Source: Aurelia coerulea (Eukaryota > Cnidaria > Scyphozoa > Semaeostomeae > Ulmaridae). Taken from it: a stretch of DNA of 64,000 nucleotides. This document shows positions 13,501 to 28,500 of this stretch, piece by piece. The stretch's first letter is position 1, and each line of letters begins with the position of its first letter. The position numbers and the translations under genes are program-made. Below the pieces are notes generated by a model. That model saw only the letters and a program-made list of their open reading frames with translations, made no database searches and had not been told where the DNA came from. The DNA lies in NCBI GenBank assembly GCA_039566865.1, contig CM076947.1, positions 23,313,501-23,377,500 on the forward strand, given 5' to 3'.

Positions 13501-16500
13501 CTAGCCAACTTTGGGGGGATGATCGCACTCCCTGCCCCCCCCCAAGTGTCCGCCACTGCAGGGGCCCTTCACTAAAGATAATGATTACACTATAGCAATC
13601 AAGCAAGTTGAAAAAAATAATTAGTAACAATGATAAAACCATATTGTAAAAAATGTGGTCTCTGTGACCTAAAATCTGCTAAGAACGTCAAAAGTTTCAA
13701 ACATGAGATCAAGGACAAATTATTTAAAGAAAACAGCCCGCTTCTAGATATTATTGAAATTCTGAAAACTGCAAACATTTTTACAAACTATGCAAACTAT
13801 CCGTTGACATTTGAAGAACGCAACATTACTCTCAACTTTTGACACAAGAATAGTTTGCTTCTTTCTTTCGTGAAAATTTTTCTTTCAATGACACCTCTGG
13901 AGGGACCATTATGGAAACAAGGTCGCACTGATCTTTTAATGCTGTCCTTGCTTGCCACTTTAAACTGGGGGCGTTTGAGATTAAATTTGTAACTTTTATA
14001 TTTACATTGCATTTCACATCTGTAATTAGACTTCCTTTTTCCTAAATTTATGTTACATTTGATTTTAATTTGGATGGCAAAATATTACATACATACATAC
14101 AATGTACGGTTAGAAGAGGGCCTAACTATTCAAAGAAACAGGCATCGATTTGGTCTTTTGCGCTTTTTTCCTTTCCAGTGCTGACTAGTTTCGCCCACTA
14201 GGGCATCTTCAGAGCAACATACATAACTACAACATATGCAACCGAGATAGGGAAACAGGTTTTGAAAAGTACCTTCTCGGCACCTCTGCCATCTTTCAAA
14301 GTAACAATCAGTTCTTGTAGTCCAATCAACTTCATTTCTAATTCACTGCTGCGACCCTCTGCTTCTTGACTCTTTGATCTTACAACGTTTAGTTCGACAT
14401 GTTGTTGTATTTTGCAATCTTGCAACATTCTCAACGTTTGAGCAAACTTCTCTTGTTTGATGAGAGGAAGTGCACCACTAAATTGCCTTCGTAAGTCCTG
14501 AAATTAAGCACAGATAATCTTAAAATATCAAATAACCATAAGGATGTTCATTAGGATCCTATATCTCGTTCAATCCCTACCCTGCAAGCCCCCCCCCCGG
14601 GACACCCCCGGGTATTTGCTCAAAAAGATTCCCGGCCCCCAGGCATTTGACTGTAAATTTTTCCCCAGCTCCAGGGTATTTAACAATACCAGGAGTTTTT
14701 GCTTATACCGCTACTGGGAGTATGGCATTTTTTCAGTGGCCTGCCCCCAGGGGCATTCAGAAAAAATTCCCAGGCCCCTGGGCATTTATGCAAGAGATTT
14801 TTATCTTCCCCCGAGCTGCACAGGGGAGATCGCCAGGGTAGGAATTGAACAAGACGTTGGGGCTATTAGCAAATGATTACGTACTCCAAAGTATCTTTTC
14901 GAAGTTTAGCAACATATACATCAGAAAAGGTGGGCAACGCAAAATAGATCTGAGCTTCTCCGTCATACAAGGAAATTAATACATTAGGAATTCAACTTCA
15001 TTTCATTTAAATCCATCCAAAGACGCATTTCAAGTGGTATCCTTTTGTTTTTTTTTGACAGTAAACGAGCATAAAATCCAAAAATTTCATCCTTTGAGTA
15101 GAAGAATTATGCAGTGACTTACTTGAATCGTCTTTTGCAGGAATTTCGATTTAGCTCTGGCCTCCATTCGAGTTCTATACAAAATCTGATCTTTCTCATC
15201 CAGTCGTTGCTCCACGCGAAGGATAGCAACTTCCAGCCTTTTCACCTATGGAAAAAGGATAAATTTCTATTCATGTGATAAGAATCTAAATTCAAACGAG
15301 CGAACAGGTTTTAAGGTTAATTTGGTTTTGCCTTACAGGATTTAACAGTTTTTCTCTTGTTACAGGATTATTTTGGTTATTGTTTCTTTTACAGGGGTTA
15401 ATAGTCTTTTGTTTTTTGTTGCGTTTATGGGTTTAATATGATGAGTCCGTTATTTAAGGCTAGTTTTACATTACATCTTCTAAAACCTTGTCATTATTCC
15501 AAGATTTTCAATTATAGTTGGGTTGCATTTTTTCTGAATCACCCTGTGTATCAGAACATTTGTTACAATGTGTGTGCTCCAAGGAAGTAAATGAGTATCT
15601 CGGGCGCTGCACATAGCTTTTGTTAATAAACTTCATAACACGCATAGCTTCAGAGTTGTAATTAAATACTCTGCGCTAACCAGCAGCCTTTGAGCGCATT
15701 CTTTGCAAAAACAAAAAAAAAACAATACCGGTTGTCTCAAAAAAAGTACCCCCTTTTGACTCAACAAGGTTACAAAACGATAATATTTCGGGACTTTTTG
15801 AATTCATGGCCACATTTGTTGGTCTTCAACTTAAATGCACATACCTTGTATTTGGAAATCGACCACTAAACACCAGAGATATGAGTTCGCAAGGTCAAAA
15901 TTTGGAGTGCACCTGAAACCAGAGGTTTTGAGAAATGGCCTAGCCATAATTTCGCAACAAACAGCCATTTTGCAAACGAATTTTCGACTTTGACCTTTAC
16001 TTTTTATTTTTGAAAAGATCTATACCTTGAATTACTTCAATTGTTCTTGAAGTGACTTTTCTTTTGAGGAAACGGTCCTTGCATTGCATTCAATTCCAAG
16101 TGTTTTGTATTCAAGAAGAGGAAAGGGAGCACATGCACGCTTATTTTGGAGATGTGGCACGACTTTATCACTCTTACCACATTTTTACGATATTTGTTTA
16201 ATCAGCACCATGTCCATGCATCTTTTATTCTTTTCAAAAGCAAAACACAGAAATTTAAAGTCTACAGGTACTTTGGAAAATGTCCACAATCCAAATCATG
16301 ATTAGGCCCTTTTTCAAAACCTCTGGTTTTGGGTGCACTGTAAATTTTGACTTTGCGAACCTGTATCTCCGGTGTTTGGTGGACGATTTCTAAATGCAAG
16401 TTTCGTGCATCTAAGTTGAACATTGATAAATTTAGCTGTAAAGTCGGGGAGCAATGATATCTTATTGCTTGGTTCCTATTTCCAGTCAAAAGGGGGTACT

Positions 16501-19500
16501 TTTTTCTGAGACACCCGGTATTTTCCAACCAAAGTTGACGGCACGTGCAGAGTATGCAAGTTGCAAAGGCCCCTTTGAAAATTGGAGAAAGGAAAATATC
16601 GATTAATTTGGACTCTACGACTTTGTCTATGTTGAAACACAGTTGAAAGCTCTATTCAGTTAGAACTTGATGAATTGATTTATTTTGCTATCAGAAAGAA
16701 AAGCGTGTTAGCTATGCATATCAGCTGAGGGGAACTCGGCATTGAAAAAATACAATATATCGTATTGGCATTCTAAGATTAGCTCATAAGGTGAAGACTC
16801 AAAATAAATTTGTAAACAAGTGGACGTTCTAGAATTGCAATATGGGATTGAACAAACTGCATTGTGGTATAGCTTCACTGCGCAGAGGCTGCTGGTTAGC
16901 GCTTTAAAGTTTCAGAGAAGAAGAATCAAAATTAAAATCAATGCGTTTACGGTTACGTTACCGTTAAGTTACTGTTACATTACAGTTACGGTAGCTACAA
17001 ATGCAATGAGTTGGTCGTACCTTTGCATTTGTTTCTTCGAGTTTTCTAACAGCCGTAGCTTCACTGACTTGTTGTGCCACAATATGCTGATGAAGTTTAG
17101 CTAAAGAAAGAATAAAAATGTCCACGTTACATCCAACAAACATTGCTGTGTACTGTTCTTTTACACAGACTTTTCAAAAATGTCGTGTATCATGATATGA
17201 TACGTCATGATACGCGAAATGTGCCTTTTTCAGTAAATTTAAAAATCGGAAGCAAGAATCTTATGCACATTGTTTTTCATAATCCAGTAAAACGTTCAAT
17301 ACAATTCACAAGCTACACTACTTACAAAATTACTATATAATACTGGAACGATACTCCGTAGAGCAAAAGGTTGTGTCTACCCCGCGGCTAGTACATATAC
17401 GTAGAGATAAAATCTTCTAAAGTCTGTCTCAAATTAGATGTCACGAGAAAATATCTGCAAATAAAATACTTATTGTGAAAAGAGTACAGGAAAAAAATTA
17501 ACGATTAAAAAAGTAAAAGAAAGAAATATGAGTAAGAACAGAGTGGGGAATATTGAATTATCTTAAGTCATTTGATGTCATGTTTTTGCTACTTGGCAAT
17601 CGACACACTCGATAGTAATTTCTCGACTTTAAAAAACGCAAGTTATTGTTTCCTACAAGAGTTAATTCTTCCATGTGTCCCTGTAGCCATGAAAAGGTTG
17701 CATGTTTACAGGCCACCGGGACACAGGGAGAAACAAAACTGATTGTAGGAAACAACTACTCACGGTTCTTAAAGCCTATGCTTGATTGTCAAATGTTAGA
17801 GATATGATTTAGCATTTTAACCTAGACTTATGACGATGAGTCTCTCGTTTCCCTGTGATCTTTGACTTGATGATGGCGCCTCGGTCAACAGAGAGACTCA
17901 TTTCCCAACGCTTGTAGAAACGGCATATCTCCGTACTGATTCTATTAATAGACCTTTTCGCTATTCTACACAAGGTTCGATTATGTGGCGTTGAAGCTTC
18001 TATCACTATTGTATACATTCGAACATTCTACAAATGTATCAAGCTATCGTTCGATTTGGATTCTTTTTTAGAATCTTAGCTAAAAGATCTATTGGGCCTA
18101 AATCAATCTGCTACTTTTTTCTCACAACCACTGGTTTCAAAACGCCACAAAAACGGTTTTCCAGAACTCCTGTACCATAAAATTTGCTATCAGAACTTCG
18201 ATAAATGTTCATTCTAGATATCAATGCAAAAACCGCCTTCCTCTAAGCCATATTCTGATCACCACACGACGGCGCGACAAAAACTTGTCGCCGATTGGCA
18301 TTTTTGTCCGGTTTTACAGCTCTATGGTTATAAGGCCCTCAGTGCAGCGACAACAACAACAACAATTCAACTCAATTAGATGAGCGTAACTAGAGGGTCC
18401 TTATGTAGTGAGGCTAATTCTAACCTATGATTGTCTTTTCATCACTTTCCATCTGAATATCATGCAGCTGTCTCCTCAAAGACGTAAGCTCCTTTTCTTG
18501 CACTTGCTGTCGTGATGTCACAGTCTCGGCTTGATGTGTGGCAATTTCTGCAACCTCTTTCAAGCGAGACATTTCTAATTTCAGCTTGGCCTCAGATTCT
18601 TCGAGTTGTGCAATGTATTTTTTGTCTGCACGATTGATTTCAGCGGGCACAGCATCTATGATAGAATGTAAGTATATTTTTAGTAGATCTTATGCTTATC
18701 AAAAATTGATGCTCCAAAGCCGAGTTGGACGATACAGGGTCACAAGAGTATTCATCTTAGAGAGAATGCCATGCTAAAATTGAAGAGGCATTTAATAACC
18801 AATGATCTCATAAATTCTTAGCAAAAAGACAGCACCAAAGCCTTGTCCTAATCATAACATTTTTCCTCTGACTCTAGTCAGTACAAGACCTTGAAAAAAA
18901 CTAGCAAGCTGAAAATAACGAAACAAAATCAGGCACTTTTTAAGCAACTTAAGATTTTTTAAGCAACTTAAACTTTACTCCGGGTTGATGAAAGAAAGTA
19001 CAGTATGTAAAACAGATAAACCTATTCATTCTTCTGCAAAGAAAGAGCATTTAAAGTGAATGACCTGAGATATATAGCGGTTGTCTATAAATAGGACAAA
19101 GAAACACCTAATCCCACTATTGTTTTCTTTAGCATTGCTTTCATTCGCCACGAGCTGGATTATCAAATACAATAGGCTATCTATAAATCAATGAGATCTC
19201 ATCTTTTAACTCAGGTTATTCACTTTAAATTATAACTTTAGCCAAAACAATTGAGAAATAAAATACTTACTCGTTAACTCTTCCCTTAACTCTCTTTCAA
19301 CTCTTTGTGATTCAAGGTTTATCTTTGTGAGCTAAAAAATTAAAACAATTTTCTTAAGAACAACAAGGACAGATTATGTAAGACAATAGCACAAGTAGAT
19401 TTTTGACACCTGAATTCAAAGCGATTAGCGATTGCCGACAAAGGAAATTCCCTCAACCAGTAAGTCAAAACAAACAACGCCGCAAAAGTTTCTCTGAAAC

Positions 19501-22500
19501 CCAGGTAGCTAGCGCGCTCGTTGTGCATACCAGAAATTGTTTTTAAGAGCAAACATGAGCATATATCGAAAGAAGAAGGATATATCTAAACATCTACGTT
19601 GGGAATTTTATTTCTTTGGTTCAGAAGCTGCGCAGTAAGTGTTTTAATCACACCCAAAAAATAAGAGAATTGAATCACCTCCCAATCGGCTTTTGAGCCA
19701 AACCAATTAAATGCTCGAGGCAGGTATGTAGATATAATATAATGTTCATGTTTTGCTCTTAAAAACAATGTCTGGAATGCACAACAAGCGAGCTAGCTAC
19801 CTGGGTTGCAGAGAAACATTTGCGGCTTTGCTTGTTTTGAACTACTGATTGAGAGAATTTCCTTTGTCTGTGATCGCTACTTTGGATTGCGGTGTCAATC
19901 AAAAGCAATTCATGCTATTGTCTTATAAACTCTGTCATTGTTCTTCAGAACAGAAGACAACGGACAGTGTGCTAAGGCTCTCTTACTTCCTTAAACGGGC
20001 CAACAGGTACGACTTTAGCTTAAAGGCTGCAATAACGAAAGTCTATACCAAAACCAAAAATGATCTTTAAATCTGTGCCAATTGGACCAGAACTGATTGA
20101 TTTCTGTTCAAACAGTAAACAGGTGTGGAACTATTCTTAAAAGTCTTCACTAATATCGTATGGTTGTCCAAAGGAGCTCAAATTAACAAGTTGGATCTGG
20201 ATATCGGTTCATAAGCATTTGATGTGAAACATTTCTTCAAAAACCAGGATTATGAATGCAGGACAAACCTCGGCAAATCTCTGTTCAAGCTCGTTGTTTC
20301 TGTTCTCCAATTCAGCAACAATTGATCTCAATTGCTCGTATTTTCTGACTGCATGTTCAGCTCGCTGTCTTTCGTTTAATTCCTAAGAACGTGAGGAAAA
20401 ATTGATACCATGAAATGCAGATCTTCAAAAGGGATGAGAAGACATTTTCACACACTGTTACAGAGAGTTGCAGGAAAATAAAGCTTTAACTTTTAGCCTT
20501 ACAGAATGTTATTTTCAATGCATACTGTAATTTAAGATCCTTGCAATAAATTCTCTTGCAAAAAATTCCATAGTGAGAACGATTTCAAAGAATTTACAAG
20601 GCCATTGAAAGTAAACATTGCATCTTTGTCATGCTAAATGCCAACAAACAATACCTGCCTAATCTTGATGACATGGATTCAACAAGGACAGATAATGTTA
20701 CAATAGAACTCGCTACTTTTCATTGACACCTAGATACAAAGCAATTTGTGATTGCAGACAAAGGGAATTCCATGCTCGGTTGGTCAAGACATAAACAAAA
20801 ACAAAGCAAGCCGCAAAAGTTGCCCTGAAACCCGGGTCGCTAACTCGGTCGTTGTGCATTCCAGAAATGGTTTTTAAGAGCAAATATTGGCACATATTGA
20901 AAGAAGAAGGATATATCTAAACTTCTGCCTCGGGCATTTTATTTTTTTCGTACAGAAGCTGAGCGCAGTAAGTGTTTTAATTACACCTAAAAAGTACGAG
21001 AATTGAATCCCCTCCAAATTGGCTCCTGCACAAAATAAATAAAATGCCCGAGGCAGAAGTTTAGATATATCCTTCTTCTTTCGATATGTTCTACTATTTG
21101 CTCTAAAAACCATTTCTGGAATGCACAACGAGCGCGCTAGCGACCCGAGTTGCAGGGCAATTTTTGCGGCTTGCTTTGTTTTTGTTTATGTCTTGACCAA
21201 CCGAGCATGGAACTCCCTTTGTCTACAATCACAAATTGCTTTGTATCTAGGTGTCAATAAAAAGTAGCGAGTCCTATTGTAACTTTATCTGTCCTTGTTC
21301 ATGGATTCTGCTCATGAAAAGTAGAGCCAACAGAAGGGATCAGATATTACTGAAGATTCAATGAATTTCTAAATTACCTTCATTTCCAACGTAGCAAGTT
21401 GTCGAGCAATGGAGGTCACTTCGTCATGGCGTATACCGCTCTCTCGTGAGTCACCTCCAACTACATTGCAGAGAAGGAAGTATAAGATTTTATGGAGTCA
21501 TAAAACGATTCGTTTGTCATCAAAGAACCCAAGACTGACAGTATGTCCTGAATATTTCTTTCGACAGGTACTCAATAGCTAGCAAGCAACCAGGATTCCT
21601 TCTTTTTTCGGTGCAAACATTAACATTTTTAAATTATCAGAAAATCGAGAAAATTAAAAATTACCACCGCCGGGAATCGAACCACGGATCTCCTGCTTTC
21701 CGGGCAAGCGTCTTAACCACTAGACCACACTGGCATGGTATAATCCTCTCGATTTTGGCACCTTAAAGGAGCAAGGGCAAATTTTGTCGAAGAAAAGATT
21801 CAGGTTTCTGAAAAGACAAAGCGATTTTCCCTTCTGAAGAATAGATTTCACACCTCTGAGTGCACTCAATCAAATCAAAATAAACAGAGAGTGCAAAACA
21901 TTATGGCTAGCTGCGCACGAGGTGTGAAATCTATTCTTTAGGAGTTCGAAATCGCTTTGTCCTCAACGGACCTGAATCGTTTGTTTACAAAATTTGCTCT
22001 TGTTCCTTATAGGTTGCTTTCGGCTTTCGCCTTTTTCAAGCAGCGTATCTATAAGTACTCAATAGCTAGCTCTATAAGTACTCTTTTGACAGGCATATAT
22101 CTGCGCCAAATAAAATTCATGTTTTGATTATTGATTGCGAGAACCTGGTCGAGCAGAGAAAGATATTGTTCCATATTTTACTTCAAGACAGTTGATAAAG
22201 TAGCATCCGATAAGGAAGACGTAGAGTACTCCTGTAATTGCAACTGGTTTTAATGAGAAAAAGGTTCTGTTAGCTCAACGCGATTTACCAATTCTTATAC
22301 CGGGTGAGTCAAAAAAGGCCCGGTGTTTGAAAGGCTACTGCTCCCTGAACATATAAGCAATGATATTTTGCAATATTTAATTGAATAGCTAATATGTTCA
22401 ATTATTTTTAGAATTTCTCCTGCCTGAAATTGGTCACTCCGTTCAGATTTTGCAAAGGATTTTCCCAAAAAAGTCCCTTCAAGAAACCTTACAAACGTCC

Positions 22501-25500
22501 CCTAAAATCACGAGCAAGGCTCCCTGATATGTTTACATTACAGTAACAGCCAGGAAAAATTCTAAAAAATAATTGAACATGTTAGCTATTCAATCAGATA
22601 TTGCAAAATATCATTGCTTATATGTTCAGGGAGCGGTAGCCTTTCAAACGCCGGACCTTTTTGACTCACCCGGTATAAGAATTGGTAAATCGCGTTGAGC
22701 TAACAGAACCTTTTTCTCATTAAAACCAGTTGCAATTACAGGAGTAATGACTTGAACATGTTCCAGCACGTGCTATCCTCTTGGGAGGATGAACAAGTCT
22801 TCCCCCTAGTATGAATAACTTATTCAGGGGGATTCCATTCTCCCAAGAGGACAAAATACACGAGGGCATGTAAAAGTCATTATTGCCAGGAAGAAAACAA
22901 AGGGAAATTTTGCTCGTCGTTTTCATTCGTTTTTGCAGGTTTTTGAAGGGGCTTTCTGGAGTAAATCTCCCATATCGACGGGAAGGAATGGCCGATTAAA
23001 CACAGGTAAATTACTGAACCTAACTGGACATATCAGGAATAAAACAAAACAGTTTTCAATATCATTGCATTGATATTCAGAGAGAAGCATTTTTCAAACA
23101 CCGGGCCCTTTTATTCACTCACCCGGTATCAATTAAACATGTTTGTGTTGTACCTTTTCTCAGCAAATCATTCATCGATTGTTCTAGAATATAAGATTTC
23201 TCCTTCTCAGCGTGTAACTGTTTCTTGAGATTGACTTCAATTTCTTGCAGTCTTTTCAAGTCAAACTGCAGAGGAAACGAAATTAAAGATAAAAGAACTT
23301 TGGCTGTGCAAATATGACAATAGCTTTTAAAATTTCACAATACTCCTTCATGATACGTTTGAAGACCAACTGTTATTTGGAGGCAGTTTCCAATATTTCT
23401 GCCAATCTCCTAAGAAACGCAAAGGATATAAAACATGTACGTTTTGGGACATCATTTTCGATGTAAACACAACGCTAAGGACTAAAAAAAAAGCATATTA
23501 AAGGGGCATTCCGCAGAACAGAAAGAAACTGAATATCGGTGAACTGCGTTGTTTGCTTTTAAAACGAACATAATGCTTATCATTATAAACATATTCCAAT
23601 GTTTCTCCAATTTGAATAAAGCTCAAACCGGCCAAAAACGAAACAGGTATTTTTCAAAATAGAGACCGAGAACTCAGCCATATCCTGGAATTTGAATCCG
23701 AGACAGAAAACGAGAATTCTCGGTAAAGCCGATCAATTATCTTTCGCGTAGTGGACCGTGGACACGTGAATGCACGAATACAACAGGACATTCAAACTCA
23801 ATTTAACGAGCGTTGCGCAACGAGCCTATCAGAACTCGCCGACGACCGACCGACGGACAACAACGAAAATATTCTACCTTTGTTCGCCGAGAACGATGCA
23901 TAAAATGGTAGGGTATAGAAATTAAAATTGTTCAAATGTTTCCTTCCATATCTCGCGTTTGAGAAGTGCGATCGAGGAAAGGAAAACGATTTCCGAGGGC
24001 TGACATAATCTGTTTCTCGATTGGGATGACAAAATGAATCTCTGCATGCATTTAATTTTCGAGGAATGCCCCTTTAAGCACGCTTTGAAAGATGAAGGAA
24101 AACAATCAACGCCATAATTTTACAGTAAAGAACTTTGGCGAGGTTCCATATCAACATCAGAACCTTACCTCTAGATTTTCAACTGCAGAAGATCTTGATA
24201 TGAGTGTATTTTCTTTCTGTAGAAGATCTCTATATTTTGCCGTTAGTTCGTTGTATTGCTTATTAGCTAGCTGTAATTCCAATTCAGGAACACTGTTATC
24301 TAGGGCTTTCTGCAGGGCTGCTATTCTGTATGTGGCCATTTCCTAGCAAATAAAATTACATTTTGCATGAGACCATTACAAAAATTTGGCTCCACCAAGG
24401 GTGTCTCGAATAGCAACTTAACTTGCATCTAGCAGCAGAAAAATACCTGAGGTAATGGAGTTGCATGTATTTCTTAACACAACAATGCCAATGGAATACT
24501 TCCTTTACCACGATATAACATTTGACAAATAATTGACAAAAATTTCTTTATGGCGAAATCCCTGAAAAAGGCCTAAAACATTTGATCAACTGGTGAAAAA
24601 ACTTCTTTCACAAAGAAAAAGGTAAGTACATTTTTAATTGAAGATTTTTTGCACTTTGTTTGAGAATCTATTTCTTATAACTCCTAAGAGAGGTGGAATG
24701 TATTTGAATATTGTTCTGTGTGAGTAGATTCCTCACGATTAGAACTAGTGTTTAGGCCCTCTTTCAAGCATCTTGAAACAAAACAATTTTGCAAAGTCGA
24801 ATTCATCGAAACTTTCCGCGCTCATAAGAATGCGAGAAAAATCACAAAAATAAAATCCGTCAAGTAGGGCTCAACATAGGGCTCACATAGGGCTCAAATA
24901 TAGCATAGGGCTCAAATCTTTAAGAAGGTCGGTGTAAAATCCTATCACAGTTTTCTTTCAATTAAATGGCTTGCAAGGAACTTAGGGTTTTTTGCTGTCA
25001 ATCTGCCGTGGAAATTTATTGCTCAGCTTCAAAATCGCGGCAGTTACTAAATTTGAGGCTATGAAGTCTTCAAATTTCTAAATCCTAACCCAGAAAAGCT
25101 ACAGATTTCGGCTTGCCACCATATCGTAGACCCTCATAGACTATCGTTTTCTTGAAGGCTATATTATCTTCCCTCTATTAGTTTAGAATTTACGATGATT
25201 TAAATTTTTCAACATTTTCCATGAATTTTTCTGTAAAGTAATCAAATTGCTACTATTTTGAAAATATCAAGATATCAAAAAATGTTCACGCCAGATTTAC
25301 AGCAAAGAACTATAAGTTCCTTTCAAGCCATTCAATTCAAAGAAAACTGCAAAACAATTTTACACCGACCTTTTTAAAGATTTGAAAGATTTGAGCCATA
25401 TGGTGTTGGTGCTGTGAAGTTTTGAAAAAGAGGGAACTTTCTCTGGCTCACCTGAAACAGGAGTAATTAATTGAGGAACTCACCTTATATCGCGTCAGGT

Positions 25501-28500
25501 AGCCAATTCTTTCTGTAACAGCATTTTCAACTGATGTTATATCAATTTTAACTTTATTGCATTCCTTTCTCAAATGTGTTTCTGACTCTTGTAGAATGGT
25601 ATATCTTCTTGATAGTGACTTTTCATTGACTCGCAGAACTGTGATTTTCCTGGAATATTCTGAAAGTCTCGCTTTCTGCTTGTCCGGATCACGCTTCAAT
25701 GTTTCTAGCAATCTCTGCGAGGAAACATCAAAAATTGGATAAGAAAAGGCTTCGTTCTATAGTTTCACCAGTGTGGGCTATGCTCAAAACGTCGTGCTTA
25801 TTTCAGTTCGCATCAAAGTGCTTATATTTTACTTTATTTACTTGTTTATCATTGTACAATTGCACTACACGCAACAAGAAGATATTTTGGATCATTTCAC
25901 CAGTGTAAGCTGTGAACAGCAAAGGCAAATTTTGTAACACAAAATATTCAAGTTTCTGAAAAGACAAAGCAATTTTACTTCTGAAGAATAGCCTTCACAC
26001 CTCTGAGTGCACTTAATCAAATCTAAATAAACAAAGAAAACAAAACATTATGGTCGGCTGCGTTGAAGGTGTGAACTCCATTCTTGAGGTTGTCAAATCA
26101 TATGTGCTTTTATCAAATCAATCCAATATATTCTTATGATGTTCTACGGTTAATTCTGCGTCGAAGGATGTATAAGTTTGTTTGGTATATTTTGACGAAA
26201 GGACATGGTAACCAGAGATTCTTAATCACTGCCTAAAGGATAACAGTAACCCTAAGCAGAACTTCATCTTTTGGGTTTTACAAAATGCACCATTACTGTT
26301 GTAAACGGTTTGTACATACAATAAAATAAAGCCTTTCTACGTTTAACATTTCGTTCCAAGACGAAGTGGTAGCACCTATCGCACGAATACGCTAGGAACT
26401 AGACGAAAGAAGCGGTTTAGCAGAAAGATGTAAATTCAAGGAAGTCAAGGAAGAAGAAATTCAAGGTATAAAGGTTCTTATTCAAAGGGTAACTTGTGTA
26501 AGCCGTTAGAGAATCTTCACCAAGATGTTCAGCCCCGTTATTTGTTCTGGCAAAGTTATCATATACCTAATAACTTATTCTAAGCTTACAAACAGTAGGG
26601 GAGGAGATTCAAACTTCAACAGCTAACTTACAAAAATAAACTTAATAACGACATTCGAAAATCAACTTTGCTACCCCTGCAATAAGAACAAATTTTTCAT
26701 GACACTGAAACAGGTTCTCAATTACAAGGTGCATAATTTAGGAAAACAGCCTCTAGGTTCCTATTTTTGTAGGTTCTTATATGCGAGGATTTACTGTAAT
26801 CAAGTGAACAACTTTAAGCTAAGTGAGGATCCGCCAGGTCACCGGGTCCTCACTACAAATGCCAGACGGTTTAACTAGGCTTGCCCCCGAGTCTATTTTT
26901 GTCAACCGTAATAAGTTTGTCTGAAAGAAAAATACGAAACATCAAGTCTATTTTGCTTTTCCCTTTTACAATTTTGTTTTGACGAAATAGAATTGGGGTA
27001 AGTCTACGGTATAACTGACAGTGCATTTCCTTGCGAGGTGTCTTCTTCTAACAAAACAGAACAAACATATGCACTCAGATTTCTTCTCAAGAAAGTAATT
27101 AGGATTGTAATTAGTAATTAGTACTTACATCATACTCTTGTATCCTGATTTGATCTTGATCTCGAATAACTGCTAGGTCATTATTTTCATCCCGAAGTTT
27201 CTTGAGCTCAACTTCTCTTTCATCTTTTTCGTCCATATATTGTGTATAAAGAATGCTCTGAAATAAAATTCGAAGGGAATGGATCACGAGAAACAAACAA
27301 AACAAATTTGACGATTAATCTTGCAGGCAAAATGACCTACAGCTCAATTTGTGATCTGATGAGAACCTGAAAACCAGATATGATCTACGTGGTTGGGTTA
27401 GTCCAAAATGATGGATGCAATATTCATATCTCAAATCAAGTCAAAATCAAAACATCTGCATTCCCTAAAGTTGATGTAACATACCCTAGTTGTAAGGAAC
27501 TAATTAATACCAACTATTTACAATACAGGGCTGGAAAAAATGTTTTTCTTCCTGGCAGCAAAATTCAAAAATCAGAATTTCCTGCGAAATCTAGCCGAAA
27601 TTTCCTGCAAGTAGGATTATAAGATATGTCACTGGTTCAAGCGGCATCCCTGAATTTTGTCCAGAATGAACTTGCATTCTAACTAAAGTACTAACTTGTA
27701 CTTGAAAAACAGCCCATCGAATTAAAATGTTACTTGAAAACAAGGTGACTATTTACATTGAATGGTATGCATAGCATGGTCATGGAAAGTCTTTGACCAC
27801 ACATTTAGTTCTTCAACGGGTGAACTTAATCTTACATAACTACAAACCTAGCTAATGTATAGTGAACCATTTATTTGCTTTGGGTTTCATGGTTGCTGTT
27901 CCATTTGAGGATCGCATGAACGACTCAATTACATGGATAAAATCTTTTTTTGCGTTTTGATGGTCAAAAAATGCTTTTAATCAATGAATTGATACTTCCT
28001 ATCCTCATCAGGGGTTCAAAGCTTAACTTATCAAAGGCCTCAATTATTGCTAAATGTTTGGTTCATGAAATATTATCAAGAGGAAACAGTTTCGTTGGAT
28101 CTCCTTACACATTGATCCTATTATTTCCTTTAAAATTTGTTTTCATTGATGCCATCTCAACCCGATTTACGTGGCAGAGGAACATTCACATTGACCGTCA
28201 TTCATTAAGCGCAGATTGCAAAATTTATTGAAGTGAATTTCAGACTTTCAGGTAGTGATTTAGCCACAGGTTCCACCCTTGCACATGTTTTTTCATAAGA
28301 AGATAAGAATTGACCCATTACTGAATGTTTGTTGATTTTAGCAGATTTTGAGTATTGACAGTTTCGGTTTCATAAAGGTTCTTCAAATTGATGTTGTATT
28401 TATTGGTTGGGGATCGATCTCCTGCACCTTCGTCAATACATCATAGCCAATTTTATAAAACTACACCTCTGTCTATATGCATGTAACAAAGTAGAATAAG

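Noticed and set aside
14544..14876. 110-residue proline-rich open frame
   Set aside because: C-rich MITE with inverted ends; no domain.
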